Source: Cafeteria roenbergensis
Lineage: Eukaryota; Sar; Bigyra; Bicosoecida; Cafeteriaceae
Assembly: GCA_008330645.1 (NCBI GenBank)
Contig: VLTN01000008.1
Span: 124,001-188,000 of the forward strand
DNA length: 64,000 bases
Direction of reading: 5' to 3'
Position numbers and translations under genes: made by a program. Under the pieces are notes generated by a model. The model worked only from the letters and a program-made list of their open reading frames with translations, was not told the DNA's origin and searched no databases. Shown in pieces: positions 27,525 through 36,549 of this stretch. How positions within the stretch are numbered: the first letter of the stretch is position 1; each line of letters opens with the position of its first letter.

Positions 27525-29366
27525 TTACATGTCGAGCATGGCATCGAGATCAGCTTCAGTATGTTCACCTCCGCCTACTCTATAAATATCTCCACCTTTG
27601 GCTTTAGATCTTGGCTTTGCTCTTGGTTTGGCTCTTGATGCTTTTGCTTTTCCTTTAGCTCCATAACCCATGGCGCTTGCTACGTTACCAAGTGTTGTAC
27701 CATCTCTTGCAAAATCAGACACATAAGGCAGGTTGTTTCTGCCAAGTCTCACAGCTTTCTTGAAGAGTTGTGAAGTAGCAATGTTTTTGATTCCACTCCA
27801 GAGATCACCCCAGAAATTACCACCGATAACGTGATTCATCTTACTTGAATCATCAACCATATTAACAACCTTGGCATCGATTGCACCCATGTCACCGATT
27901 GATACTCTGTTCATATTGTAACCTTCAGTTTCATCTGCAACACATACTGCATCATACATAGCGAAGATTTGGAGAGCACACTTTTCAGAGGCAGTACTGA
28001 CTGATTTGACATCAACTCTTACCTTGAAGTTGAAAGTTTGGAGAGATCCACCGATGATGGTATCTTGAAGACCCATATCAGATGGTTTGACATAGAAAAT
28101 AGATCCGCAACCAATTGCAGCATCATTGTTGAGTGGGACAGCTGAACTTGAAGATGCAGCGACAAAAGAAGCGTATCTAAGAACTGAACCATTCTTGGAT
28201 GAAATTGCATAGAGATCATCTTGATGAGCATTGTTGAGCAAGTCGTTTGTCCCAGCAGTGTCTATTGAGATCTTCTGGATTGGAAGTCTTGTGAGTGGTT
28301 GACCTGGTTTTGATGGTCTGTTTACCATTACTGCGAACATCTTTGGAACTTGTGAAAGTCTTAGGTCAACATCATTGGTAAATTGCTTAGTAGCTCCTGC
28401 ATCTACATCTACAGGTTTACCATCAAAGGCTAAATCGACCTGGGTTGATGCATATGCGAGTTGTTTTGGTACTGTTAGTTTGAAGGATGGTTTCCAAAGT
28501 TGATACAAGAATTTATGTGATACACCGTCTTCAACTGCTTTGGCAGTGTATCCTGTTCCTGTATAGGTTCCTGTTGTAGAATTGTATGTTCCATCACATG
28601 CGAAACAGTTTTCGAATATGTTTTTGATATCCAAGGTGAATTCGATATCATCTAAGTTATAGAATGGCTGAGCATTACCAACATCTCTGTATTGGCATGG
28701 ATCAAGTGGAATGGCATCGGACCATACAAAGGTAATTGTGACTTTGGCTTTTGCATCAGGTGCACCATCAACACCATTACTGGCTTCAACTTTGTAATTA
28801 CATCCAAAACCTCTTGCTTTGTACATTTGAACGATGTTAGACCCTGATGCAAGTGGGTTGTTAATAGATGATATTTCGTACTTTGAATACTGATCAACAC
28901 CTGGGGCATCAGTTGCTAAGGCCAGTTTGTATGGATCCATTGAGTTGACGATGACTTGATAGTTTTGTGAAGGTCTTGATGTAATACCTTGACCACTGTC
29001 AAATTTGACGGTACCAGAAGATATAGCTTTGGCATACGGATAGCATGCAAGACCAACTTTTTCATCTAGTTCCGCGGCAAATGCTTGCCAAGTCTTGGCT
29101 CCATCAGCAGCAGCTTCGAATTCAACAGGAAGTCTGCATTCTAATCTTGGCACAGATGTTACCATACCAGAACCCATAGAAGCTTTGAATACAACAGTTC
29201 CTGAGAGTTTGCCACTTCCGCCTGAAGTTGCACTGACTCTGTTATATTGATATGCTACATTACCTAAGTCAGCACCTACCTTAAGGTTGTCTTCAGTAAG
29301 GAATCTATATTTTGAAGATCCAATAAGGACCACCTTGTCTTTGTTTAAATTAGTAAATTTGGACAT
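27525..29366 (-). CDS. Major capsid protein, double jelly-roll, with a cleavable C-terminal domain
   Basis: 613 residues, close to the 606 of the Mavirus capsid protein, and beta-rich throughout the first 510 residues. The C-terminus holds VIGG (513-516), then NFWGDLWSGIKNI, which closely resembles the adenovirus pVI amphipathic helix and is preceded by a protease-like site. A Lys/Arg/Ala-rich stretch (KGKAKASRAKPRAKPRSK) follows, then a second Gly-Gly site and an acidic end. In Mavirus a C-terminal domain of about this size is known to be removed by the viral protease. The capsid protein therefore seems to carry its own pVI-like and DNA-binding piece. Its promoter side is the 54-base module at 29368-29421. 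Confidence 0.88.
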   Translation of the reverse strand: MSKFTNLNKDKVVLIGSSKYRFLTEDNLKVGADLGNVAYQYNRVSATSGGSGKLSGTVVFKASMGSGMVTSVPRLECRLPVEFEAAADGAKTWQAFAAELDEKVGLACYPYAKAISSGTVKFDSGQGITSRPSQNYQVIVNSMDPYKLALATDAPGVDQYSKYEISSINNPLASGSNIVQMYKARGFGCNYKVEASNGVDGAPDAKAKVTITFVWSDAIPLDPCQYRDVGNAQPFYNLDDIEFTLDIKNIFENCFACDGTYNSTTGTYTGTGYTAKAVEDGVSHKFLYQLWKPSFKLTVPKQLAYASTQVDLAFDGKPVDVDAGATKQFTNDVDLRLSQVPKMFAVMVNRPSKPGQPLTRLPIQKISIDTAGTNDLLNNAHQDDLYAISSKNGSVLRYASFVAASSSSAVPLNNDAAIGCGSIFYVKPSDMGLQDTIIGGSLQTFNFKVRVDVKSVSTASEKCALQIFAMYDAVCVADETEGYNMNRVSIGDMGAIDAKVVNMVDDSSKMNHVIGGNFWGDLWSGIKNIATSQLFKKAVRLGRNNLPYVSDFARDGTTLGNVASAMGYGAKGKAKASRAKPRAKPRSKAKGGDIYRVGGGEHTEADLDAMLDM

Positions 29367-29367
29367 G

Positions 29368-29421
29368 TATATAATTTAGTTTTGAAAAAAAAACTAAATT
29401 GCTTTTGACAAAATAATTAAG
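29368..29421. promoter_or_regulatory. 54-base direct-repeat promoter module (copy 2), before the capsid gene
   Basis: Identical by eye to 25297-25350. A more diverged third unit (AGTTTGAG, A-run, ACTTGATTGCTTTTGGCAAA) follows at about 29420-29457, just before the Ngaro insertion. Confidence 0.7.
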
Positions 29422-29445
29422 TTTGAGAAAAAAACTTGATTGCTT

Positions 29446-29457
29446 TTGGCAAAATAG
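29446..29457. repeat. 12-base direct repeat at the left edge of the Ngaro
   Basis: TTGGCAAAATAG, repeated in the same orientation at 35523-35534 on the other side of the GC-rich insert. It may mark the insertion, or it may be a shared intergenic motif. Confidence 0.5.
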
Positions 29458-29752
29458 TAACAAGAGAATTTATATAATATGACCGGAGGGTCGTTTGGTT
29501 GAATCTACGGGGCAGGTGCGTACCGCTTGGGCGAGGCTCGGGCGGCTCTGCCGCCCGATGACTCTGCCCAGGGAAAGGGCCACATGGCCTGCGCCCTGAA
29601 CCGACACGCTTGAGGACTCCCTCACCGAGCACTCGCTCGCCGCCTTCTCGGCTCCCAGCAACGGGTGCGTACGCTCCACCCAACGCAACAGGCGACCTCG
29701 TCGCCCTCCTGTCTGTGCGTGCGCGCGTGAATTCGTTTTTCCTTCCGGCACG

Positions 29753-31567
29753 ATGCCTTCGCCCCCGCGCATGAACGACGCCTTCTGGGCCGCCCTGGCC
29801 GGTTCCGGACTCCCGGAATCTTGGGAAGACTGGCAAGTCCTTCCGCAGCTGGCCAGGATGGTCCGGCGGGCGCTCCCCTTGTCCCCGGGAACAGTGGCTG
29901 CGCTGCGCAGCTCCCCGTCGTCCGGCTTCCTGACGCCGTCCCAGCCCCCGCGCACTGTCATCGGGGCCATCCTGTCCCAACTGGACGACGGCCCCCCCGA
30001 GGCAGGTGCTGCGGCCACGGATCGCCTCCCACTGGAGGCCGGAGGCATGGTTGTCCTCATCGCAACCGATCCCCGCCTCAAAGAAGCTCTGCCCGACTTA
30101 TCTCCTGCTCTCGATGCCTTGTCAAGTCTCGTTTCCGACGCCGAGCTCGCCCGGGCCTGGACCGGGTTTGGCACCGTCCATGAGGCGGCCGTTTTCCACG
30201 CGAAGGCGCTCGCGCTGGCCCGGTTGCTTGCCGCGTCGGTTGCAGCGGCCGGCCCTGAGCGGCCGGACGGCCAGTCGTCTACCACGCCGGACGCGCCCGG
30301 CTCCGCCCGCGCGGCAGGCACTGCGGTCCCGGGGGAAACCCCACCGGACTGTGACCTGTCGGACTTTGCGGCGGCTTCCCGGACCGCGCCGGCTTCCGCC
30401 GGCGGTCGGCGCGACTCCCCAGCGAACGCGCTCGCCGCGGGCGAGGGCACTCGCCCCACGGACCTCCGGGCTCGACTCGTCAGCACCGTCAGCTCAGCGG
30501 CGGCCGATGCGGCCGGCAGGGCCAGCGCGCTGGGTTTTGTCGACGTTGCTCGCGAGCACTGCGCCACGGCACTCCTGCTGGACATGGACCCCAAGGGCCT
30601 CCGCTCCACGGGGGCTCCGGCGGACGCCGCTGCGGCAGCCTTCGTGAGGGACCTCGCTACGGGTGCCAGGCCCAGACCTATCGACGCCGCCCGGTTCCTT
30701 CGCACCGCGGCCCTCGCGATCTCGAGGGTTCGGGACCAGTCCCGCTACGCGCCTCCCGCCTTGGCGGGTGCGGCAGAGGCAGTGTCGGCCACGCTCCGCA
30801 AGGTGGCCGAGGACATCGAGACGGCCCTCCTTTCCTTCGGCGACGACGACCTGGCTCAAGACCGTGGTCCCGAGGCCAGCGAGGTCGCGTTCGCCAAAGC
30901 CATGACGAGCGCCCTGGGCAAGGCGCTGCGCCCCGTGATCGCCGAGAACGCCGTGTTCCTCAGCGTGTGTTCGGTCGGCCCCGCCTTCGGCCTCAGTCTG
31001 GCCGTCCTTTCCTGGTCATCGATTTTCCCAGTCACGGACGCGGGCGTCGACGCCACCTGGAGCGAGGCCGTCTCATATCCGCGTCGGCGGGCACCGCCGG
31101 ACCGCCCGGCGTTCGTTCTGCCAACCTCTCGCGACATTAGCCCGTGGCTTAGCGTCCCCTCCGAGCCCACCCGGGCGGCGACCGCCGCTGCTGCCTCGGG
31201 GCGCGGCTCGGCGGCAGCGGCGACGGCGGCGACGTCAACCAGCCGGCCCCTCACGTCCGGCTCTACCAAGCCGAGGACTGTTACCGCCGCCGTACGGCTC
31301 CTCCTCGGCATGTCGCCCCACGAGGCCTCCACGGCGATCTCGGACGAAACCGGCGACGTCGTATGGCTCGAGGTCGGCCGGGCCGCTCCCAAGGACCGCC
31401 TTGCTACCCTGAAGCGCCTGGCGGGACGTCCCGAAGCGACGGAGGCTGACCTGTGGGCCCGGCTCGCGGCCGCCGGCGCGTCGGGTACGGCCACCTCTCT
31501 CGCCGATCTGCTAAGGGGTCTGCCTCGCGTTGGCCGGTCGGATTTTCGAGGCTCTCCGCGGCGCTGA
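29753..31567 (+). CDS. Ngaro ORF1, Gag-like
   Basis: 604 residues from an ATG at 29753, Ala/Pro/Arg-rich, with no zinc knuckle that I can see. Position and size fit the first frame of Ngaro/DIRS elements, whose product is presumed to package element RNA. Part of the fossil; overlaps the next frame. Confidence 0.6.
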   Translation: MPSPPRMNDAFWAALAGSGLPESWEDWQVLPQLARMVRRALPLSPGTVAALRSSPSSGFLTPSQPPRTVIGAILSQLDDGPPEAGAAATDRLPLEAGGMVVLIATDPRLKEALPDLSPALDALSSLVSDAELARAWTGFGTVHEAAVFHAKALALARLLAASVAAAGPERPDGQSSTTPDAPGSARAAGTAVPGETPPDCDLSDFAAASRTAPASAGGRRDSPANALAAGEGTRPTDLRARLVSTVSSAAADAAGRASALGFVDVAREHCATALLLDMDPKGLRSTGAPADAAAAAFVRDLATGARPRPIDAARFLRTAALAISRVRDQSRYAPPALAGAAEAVSATLRKVAEDIETALLSFGDDDLAQDRGPEASEVAFAKAMTSALGKALRPVIAENAVFLSVCSVGPAFGLSLAVLSWSSIFPVTDAGVDATWSEAVSYPRRRAPPDRPAFVLPTSRDISPWLSVPSEPTRAATAAAASGRGSAAAATAATSTSRPLTSGSTKPRTVTAAVRLLLGMSPHEASTAISDETGDVVWLEVGRAAPKDRLATLKRLAGRPEATEADLWARLAAAGASGTATSLADLLRGLPRVGRSDFRGSPRR

Positions 31568-34167
31568 CTCGGCGCCTCCGCGGAGTATCGCGTGAGGAGC
31601 GCGCCGTCCCAGCCGACGCGCGCACTGACGCACAGCCGAGCACTACCCGCACACACGAGGAACTGTCGGCCGCGGCCACGCCAACGCCGCGCGCCTACAA
31701 CCTCGCCCCGGTGGTCGCGCGGGGACCACGGCGCCGGGACCCCAGCGGGCCCTGGCCGCGTCGGGGGCGCCCACCCGATGGGCGGATGTGCTCCACGACG
31801 CGGGCCCGACCCCTCCGGCGTCGCGCGGCTCCGCCCGGCGGCGCGCGGCCACTGTCCCCGGTCGTTCCGGGCCCCACGCCGAAGCCCGGTGCCCTGGGTC
31901 GGCGGCGGTCCGCCCACGAGGACGGCCCGCCGGGGGCCCCGCCGAGCAGCACGCCGAACCCGGGTCCCGCGCCCGGCGGGCCCCCACACGACGGGCCGGC
32001 GGAGGTGCCCCTGCGGCCTCCGGCCCGTCTGCCGGTCGCCACGCCGTACCGGGCCAGCCCAGCCGCCGAGCGATACCGCAGCTCGCTGACTGCGCCGGCT
32101 CCGGTTGTCCCAGCGCCCCCACAACGGGTCTCGTCCTCGGGGCAGTCGTGGGCGGCCCCCGGATCCCCCTCTGTACACTTCCAACGCGCGGCGGCCCTCC
32201 TCGCCGCTAATGACATGGACGTCCACTCCGTCCCGCCGGAGGAGCTGGGCACATGGCTCGGCGAGCTGTCCCGTTCCGGCGTCCTCGCTCCGGCCGTCGA
32301 CGCGGCCGCGAACGAAGCCGCGTCGTCGGCCGGCGCCCGCCACGACGGCTCGCCCGGCACGCTGGCGGATTTCCCCGTCGTGGCTCCGCTCGCCAATCCT
32401 GACGTGCCCCGACTCTGCCCTGTCGCGGTCCTGCGGGAGCTCCGGCGCCCGGGTGATTCGTCCTGGCATCACGCCTTCGCGTGCGCGCTCCTCGGCGCCC
32501 CGGCGGAGCTTTCGCACCCCGTCGCGGCCTTCCAGCCTCGTCCGAACCGCCTGGACAACGCCGGTACCGCGGACTCTGTCCAGTCGCTACTCCAGCGGGA
32601 CGCCGACAACTGGTGGATCGTCCCCGTTCCCCCCGGGGCGCGGGCACCGCCGCCGAGCCCCGTCAGCCTCGTCGCGAAGACCAACGGTCGGGGTCGGCTT
32701 ATCTGCGACGACAGCAGCCGATCCCGTTCGGGGAAGATACGCGGGCCGAACGGCGCCTGCGACACCAGTCGCCTGCCTTTCCCGGCCACCGTGTCCATCC
32801 CGGGGGTGGCGGCTTGGCTGCGTACTGCGCCCAGCCCGGCGCCGGGCCAGTCCGTCTTCCTCATGTCGTGGGACATCACGACGGCCTTCCGCCGCATCAT
32901 GCTCTCGGCCCAAGCGCGGGGGGCCGCGTCTGTGCGGTGGGCGGGCCGCACGTACCGCGTCACCACCTGCAGCATGGGGTCGCGGTGGTCGTCCAGCGCC
33001 ATGAACGCCATCGTTCACGCGGTGGCTAAGAGCCTCCGCCGCGCGGATGGCCGGGCCCGCGTCGTGAGTTACTGCGACGACACGCTGGGCTACGTGGTCG
33101 GCACCAGGGCGGAGGCAGACGCCTTCCGCCTGTCGGTCATCCGCAGATTCTCCGCGCTGGGGCTCCCGATGGCTGAGGCCAAGTGCCCCCCGCCGGACAC
33201 CTCGATTCAGTGGATCGGCCTCTCCATCTCAACGGCCGGCCCAGAGGCCACCATCGGCTACACCCCCGCCCTGGCGGAATCCCTCGAGCAGGAACTGGCG
33301 TCCGTCACGGTCCGCGGGGCCGTGTCGCCTCCTTCTTTGCGGCGCCTGCTGGGTCGCCTTGGCTGGTTGGCGTGCGTCGCTCCGCCGGTCGGACTCTGGC
33401 TACGCCGGCTGCGCCAGGCTCTCTCGGGGGCCGCCTCGGGTGCCCGGTTCTCTCGGGCCGCGGCCTCGGGCGCCGACCGCTTACGCAGTCTTTTCGTGCG
33501 CCGCGTCTGGCCCGTCTCCGACGTGTGCCGCCGGGCGTTCCCGGACAAGTTTCCGGCCGTCACCCTAATCACGGATGCTTCGTCCTCTCGGGGCGGCGCC
33601 GTCGCCCTCGCGGCATCGTCGGTGGTCAACGGCGTCCTGCACGACGGTACGCGGGGCCGTGGCCTCCTCCCCACGGCACTCACCGTCGAGTACGACGCCC
33701 GCGTGCCGGCATCCACGAGGTCGGAGCTGCTCACGGTCGTGCAGGTGGTCCATTCCATGGCGGACGCTCTCGCTGGCAAGTCGGTGCGCCTGTTCTCGGA
33801 CAACATGGCCGCTCTGGCCGCGTCCCGCGGGAAGGCCAGTTCCGTTTCGGCGCACGCCGACGACCTCGGCGAGGCCCTTGCCGCCCTGCTGCTCGACAAC
33901 CGTATTTTCTTGGAGGCGCTGCACATACCAGGCGTCGAGAACGAAGCGGCCGACTTGATCAGTCGCCACGTCTGCGTCTTCACCAAAGAATTTGCGGCCG
34001 GCTCTGCCACCTGGGCCACGGGCCTCCGCCACGCGTGGGAGCGCGTGGCCCCCACAATCCGGTCGGCGCGGGTCGATGGCATCATCCTTCGCCCGCGGTG
34101 CGAGCGGATCCGAGCTGGTACCGCGTGTCCTGACAGCGGCGCAACGATCTTTTCGGCGCGTGCCTGA
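31453..34167 (+). CDS. Ngaro reverse transcriptase-RNase H
   Basis: Open frame of 904 codons that overlaps the frames on both sides, as is usual in the family. The true start is unclear because the frame has no early ATG. RT signatures run from VSLVAKTNGRGRLICDD through MSWDITTAFRRIML (motif A) and TCSMGSRWSSSAMN to VVSYCDDTLGY (YxDD). RNase H follows: ITDASSSRGG, the Glu of STRSELLTVV, LFSDNMAAL and HIPGVENEAADLISR. This arrangement is DIRS/Ngaro-like rather than Ty3- or Copia-like. Confidence 0.82.
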   Translation: MGPARGRRRVGYGHLSRRSAKGSASRWPVGFSRLSAALTRRLRGVSREERAVPADARTDAQPSTTRTHEELSAAATPTPRAYNLAPVVARGPRRRDPSGPWPRRGRPPDGRMCSTTRARPLRRRAAPPGGARPLSPVVPGPTPKPGALGRRRSAHEDGPPGAPPSSTPNPGPAPGGPPHDGPAEVPLRPPARLPVATPYRASPAAERYRSSLTAPAPVVPAPPQRVSSSGQSWAAPGSPSVHFQRAAALLAANDMDVHSVPPEELGTWLGELSRSGVLAPAVDAAANEAASSAGARHDGSPGTLADFPVVAPLANPDVPRLCPVAVLRELRRPGDSSWHHAFACALLGAPAELSHPVAAFQPRPNRLDNAGTADSVQSLLQRDADNWWIVPVPPGARAPPPSPVSLVAKTNGRGRLICDDSSRSRSGKIRGPNGACDTSRLPFPATVSIPGVAAWLRTAPSPAPGQSVFLMSWDITTAFRRIMLSAQARGAASVRWAGRTYRVTTCSMGSRWSSSAMNAIVHAVAKSLRRADGRARVVSYCDDTLGYVVGTRAEADAFRLSVIRRFSALGLPMAEAKCPPPDTSIQWIGLSISTAGPEATIGYTPALAESLEQELASVTVRGAVSPPSLRRLLGRLGWLACVAPPVGLWLRRLRQALSGAASGARFSRAAASGADRLRSLFVRRVWPVSDVCRRAFPDKFPAVTLITDASSSRGGAVALAASSVVNGVLHDGTRGRGLLPTALTVEYDARVPASTRSELLTVVQVVHSMADALAGKSVRLFSDNMAALAASRGKASSVSAHADDLGEALAALLLDNRIFLEALHIPGVENEAADLISRHVCVFTKEFAAGSATWATGLRHAWERVAPTIRSARVDGIILRPRCERIRAGTACPDSGATIFSARA

Positions 34168-35281
34168 AAGCTGGACGCTGGACCCTGACGCGCCCTCGCT
34201 GTGGGCGGCGACTGGGGCCGTTCCGTCGTGGGATGGCCTCCTCACATTCTGCGAGGCGGTGGCCCACGCGGCGGCGTTCCACCTCGGAGGCAGCGCACGA
34301 ACCGTACCGTGCGAGCCGTTCGCAAGCCTGCCTCATCGGTATGGCCCAGGCTATGCCGCCCTGGTCGCCCTCTGCGACAAGACGTCCAAGCGCATCACGT
34401 CCGTTTCGGCCGTCCGGTGGTACGCTCACCGCAGCCGCCTCCTCGACCGCGCTTTTCCCCCGCTACGGCTGATTGCCGACGACGCCGCTGCCTTATTCGC
34501 GTTCCTCGCGGCCCGCGAGTGCTTGTACCTGAGCGCTGGGACCGTATCTAGCTACATCGGCGCCATCACCGGCTTCGCCGGCCGCACGATGGGCGTCCGC
34601 AGCACGCCAGACGTGCTCGCCCACAAGCTGGTGGCGGTCCGGCTCGCGGCGTGGCTGCCGAAGACCGTTGACACGCGACCCCCGGTGCCTCGCCGCGCGT
34701 TCCTCGACGCCTGCAGTGACAAGTCCGCGCCCCTGGCATGCCGTCTGGCGCTGGCCTTTTGCTTCGACACGGTGAGTCGATCCTCGGACTACCTGACCGA
34801 GTCCCGTGCGGACAGCTGCAAGCCTGTCCCCATGCCCCTGGGCCACGTGACCGTCGGCCTTTGCCCCAAGGGCTTCCCCGTGGTGGACCTACGCACCACG
34901 GTGAAGGGCGATCGGAAGGGCGTGGTCACCACTATCCGGGCCAGCTGCTCCCCGGGCTCGCCCGAGTGCCATCCATGCGGCCTTAATGCGGCCAAGAACA
35001 TTCGCGCGTGGGTCGTCTGGCGTCGAAAGCACGGCGCGTCGCCAGACGAGCCGTTGTGGCGCCTCGCGGACGGCCGGGGCGCCACGGCCAAGGACGTGCT
35101 GGACCTCCTTCGGAAGCACACGGACCTCGCCGTATCGCTCCACACGACGAGGATCTCCAGCGCCAGCGAGGCGGTCGCACGGGGCGGCTTCACCCTGGGT
35201 CAGCTCGCCACCCTAGGCGGCTGGTCCAGCGCCGACGCCTGTCGCCGCTACGTCCGCACCATCGTTGTGGGCGCGTCCTGA
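34076..35281 (+). CDS. Ngaro tyrosine recombinase
   Basis: 401 codons from the ATG at 34076, overlapping the end of the RT-RNase H frame. The catalytic parts of a tyrosine recombinase are visible: Arg in DTVSRSSDYL, HxxR in HTTRISS, and the Tyr nucleophile in WSSADACRRYVRT. In Ngaro and DIRS elements this enzyme, not a DDE integrase, inserts a circular DNA copy and normally makes no target duplication. Confidence 0.82.
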   Translation: MASSFARGASGSELVPRVLTAAQRSFRRVPESWTLDPDAPSLWAATGAVPSWDGLLTFCEAVAHAAAFHLGGSARTVPCEPFASLPHRYGPGYAALVALCDKTSKRITSVSAVRWYAHRSRLLDRAFPPLRLIADDAAALFAFLAARECLYLSAGTVSSYIGAITGFAGRTMGVRSTPDVLAHKLVAVRLAAWLPKTVDTRPPVPRRAFLDACSDKSAPLACRLALAFCFDTVSRSSDYLTESRADSCKPVPMPLGHVTVGLCPKGFPVVDLRTTVKGDRKGVVTTIRASCSPGSPECHPCGLNAAKNIRAWVVWRRKHGASPDEPLWRLADGRGATAKDVLDLLRKHTDLAVSLHTTRISSASEAVARGGFTLGQLATLGGWSSADACRRYVRTIVVGAS

Positions 35282-35338
35282 ACCCAGCCGTTGGCTGCTC
35301 TGCAGCGCCCTCCTACCACATCCGTAAGTGGCCATGGG

Positions 35339-35380
35339 CGGCACGGAGGGCAGAGCCGCTCTGGCTCTGCCCGCCGTGCT
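35339..35380. repeat. GC-rich hairpin downstream of the Ngaro recombinase
   Basis: CGGCACGGAGGGCAGAGCC and its near-complement are separated by five bases (GCTCT). It lies in the 3' untranslated part and may end the transcript or belong to the terminal repeats of the retrotransposon. Confidence 0.6.
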
Positions 35381-35522
35381 GTTGGACTCTCCCTCCAATC
35401 GAGTCCTTCCTGCCACTCACGCGTCTGCCGGCGCCAACCTACACAGCTACCTCGGGCCGGCACTCCTCAAAACCACCGATACCACAGGATTCATTCTATA
35501 TACTTTCACATCATTGAGATAA

Positions 35523-35534
35523 TTGGCAAAATAG
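35523..35534. repeat. 12-base direct repeat at the right edge of the Ngaro
   Basis: Second copy of TTGGCAAAATAG; compare 29446-29457. Confidence 0.5.
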
Positions 35535-35576
35535 ACTGATTAAGCAATCCATCTATTTCAACTTTGACAATCTATA

Positions 35577-36449
35577 TTATTTTGAGAAATAGCATTTGAG
35601 AGAGGCAGTGCATCCATCCTTTAAAGTTACAGGGTAAGAGTTATTATTGACATCGATCCACTCAAATGTAACATAGAAATTTTGTACGGTTGAGCCATCT
35701 ATTACATTATGCCAGCGGTTGTTGGTACCGCTTGCACTAAAAAAGAGCTCTTGAAGCGGATTGCCGTCTGACTGGAAGAATCTATAATCCACTAAGAATT
35801 GACCATCAGATGATGAAACGGCGTTGTTATTGTTATTGTCCACTGATGGATCGGGTAGGTATTCACTACGAACTGATAAATTTGTCTTAAGAACAACCCT
35901 TTTGACAGGAGATAGGAACTCGGTGGTCCTTGTTTTCTGTTCTTCCACATCCTGGTCAAGGTAGAGAATGTAAGGGAATTTTGATGTTTCAAAGTCAAAT
36001 GTGTTAAAGTAGCGATACATTTTAGAGTCCATTGCTATTTGCCAAGCACCACGGAATGCTGATGTTGTTGAAATCGTGAACTTATCAAAACCGTCAAACT
36101 TGAATTCAGGAACATCAGTGATAGATAGAGCAGAGCAAAGAGTATTAAGGGCTGTCTGCACTGCCTCGGCCACGTGTCTATAGTTATATAGGAATCCACC
36201 CCTGGACTTTGGTGAGAAATCTATCTCCTGATACACTGGTATACCAGATGAGATATTAATGATACCGATACTTATATCATCCTCTACCTTAAAAAGAGGG
36301 AAGAAGCCTTCTAGTACAAATCGCTCTATTGATACGTCTGTATTTCTTGACTCAGTGATCACTGCATTTTGTCGATTGATCTCTATTCTTGCAGTAGCCG
36401 AGTCACTATTGGATAGCTGATCACCATTTACGTATGTATGTACACTCAT
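35577..36449 (-). CDS. Penton (minor capsid) protein, single jelly-roll
   Basis: 290 residues, close to the 303 of the Mavirus penton, beta-rich, starting MSVHTYVNGDQLSNSDSA. In Mavirus-type elements the penton gene stands directly upstream of the capsid gene in the same orientation. Here both keep that order and orientation but are pushed apart by the Ngaro. The call rests on size, composition and position; no short motif is diagnostic. Confidence 0.75.
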   Translation of the reverse strand: MSVHTYVNGDQLSNSDSATARIEINRQNAVITESRNTDVSIERFVLEGFFPLFKVEDDISIGIINISSGIPVYQEIDFSPKSRGGFLYNYRHVAEAVQTALNTLCSALSITDVPEFKFDGFDKFTISTTSAFRGAWQIAMDSKMYRYFNTFDFETSKFPYILYLDQDVEEQKTRTTEFLSPVKRVVLKTNLSVRSEYLPDPSVDNNNNNAVSSSDGQFLVDYRFFQSDGNPLQELFFSASGTNNRWHNVIDGSTVQNFYVTFEWIDVNNNSYPVTLKDGCTASLKCYFSK

Positions 36450-36549
36450 TATATAAATTCAGCAGAGATAAAAATATCTGATGAATTCGCTGTTGCATTA
36501 TTCCTAGCTTTCGGAGAACTAAATTATAGAAGTCATAAAATTATTGAAT

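Larger units (their letters stand above)
29461..35522 (+). mobile_element. Ngaro-type tyrosine-recombinase retrotransposon nested in the virophage
   Basis: A sharp switch to host-like GC content at about 29480 and back at about 35485 marks a ~6-kb insert between the capsid and penton genes. It has three overlapping plus-strand frames: Gag-like, reverse transcriptase-RNase H and a tyrosine recombinase, the DIRS/Ngaro order. No integrase of the DDE type and no long terminal repeats are seen. The split direct repeats expected of Ngaro were not recognised, so exact ends are uncertain by some tens of bases. The coding part looks whole, and the insertion is younger than the virophage insertion it sits in, or was carried in with it. 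Confidence 0.85.

Noticed and set aside
30856-32517. 553-codon minus-strand frame within the Ngaro
   Set aside because: Arg/Gly-rich shadow of the Gag-like and RT frames.
29461-35522. GC-rich block as an assembly chimera or LTR retrotransposon
   Set aside because: It has a coherent Gag, RT-RNase H and tyrosine recombinase order; no LTRs or DDE integrase, and virophage gene order resumes on the other side.
29461-35522. Split direct repeats (A1...B1-A2-B2) of Ngaro
   Set aside because: I compared the sequence before ORF1 with that after the recombinase and found no convincing long match by eye, so none is annotated.
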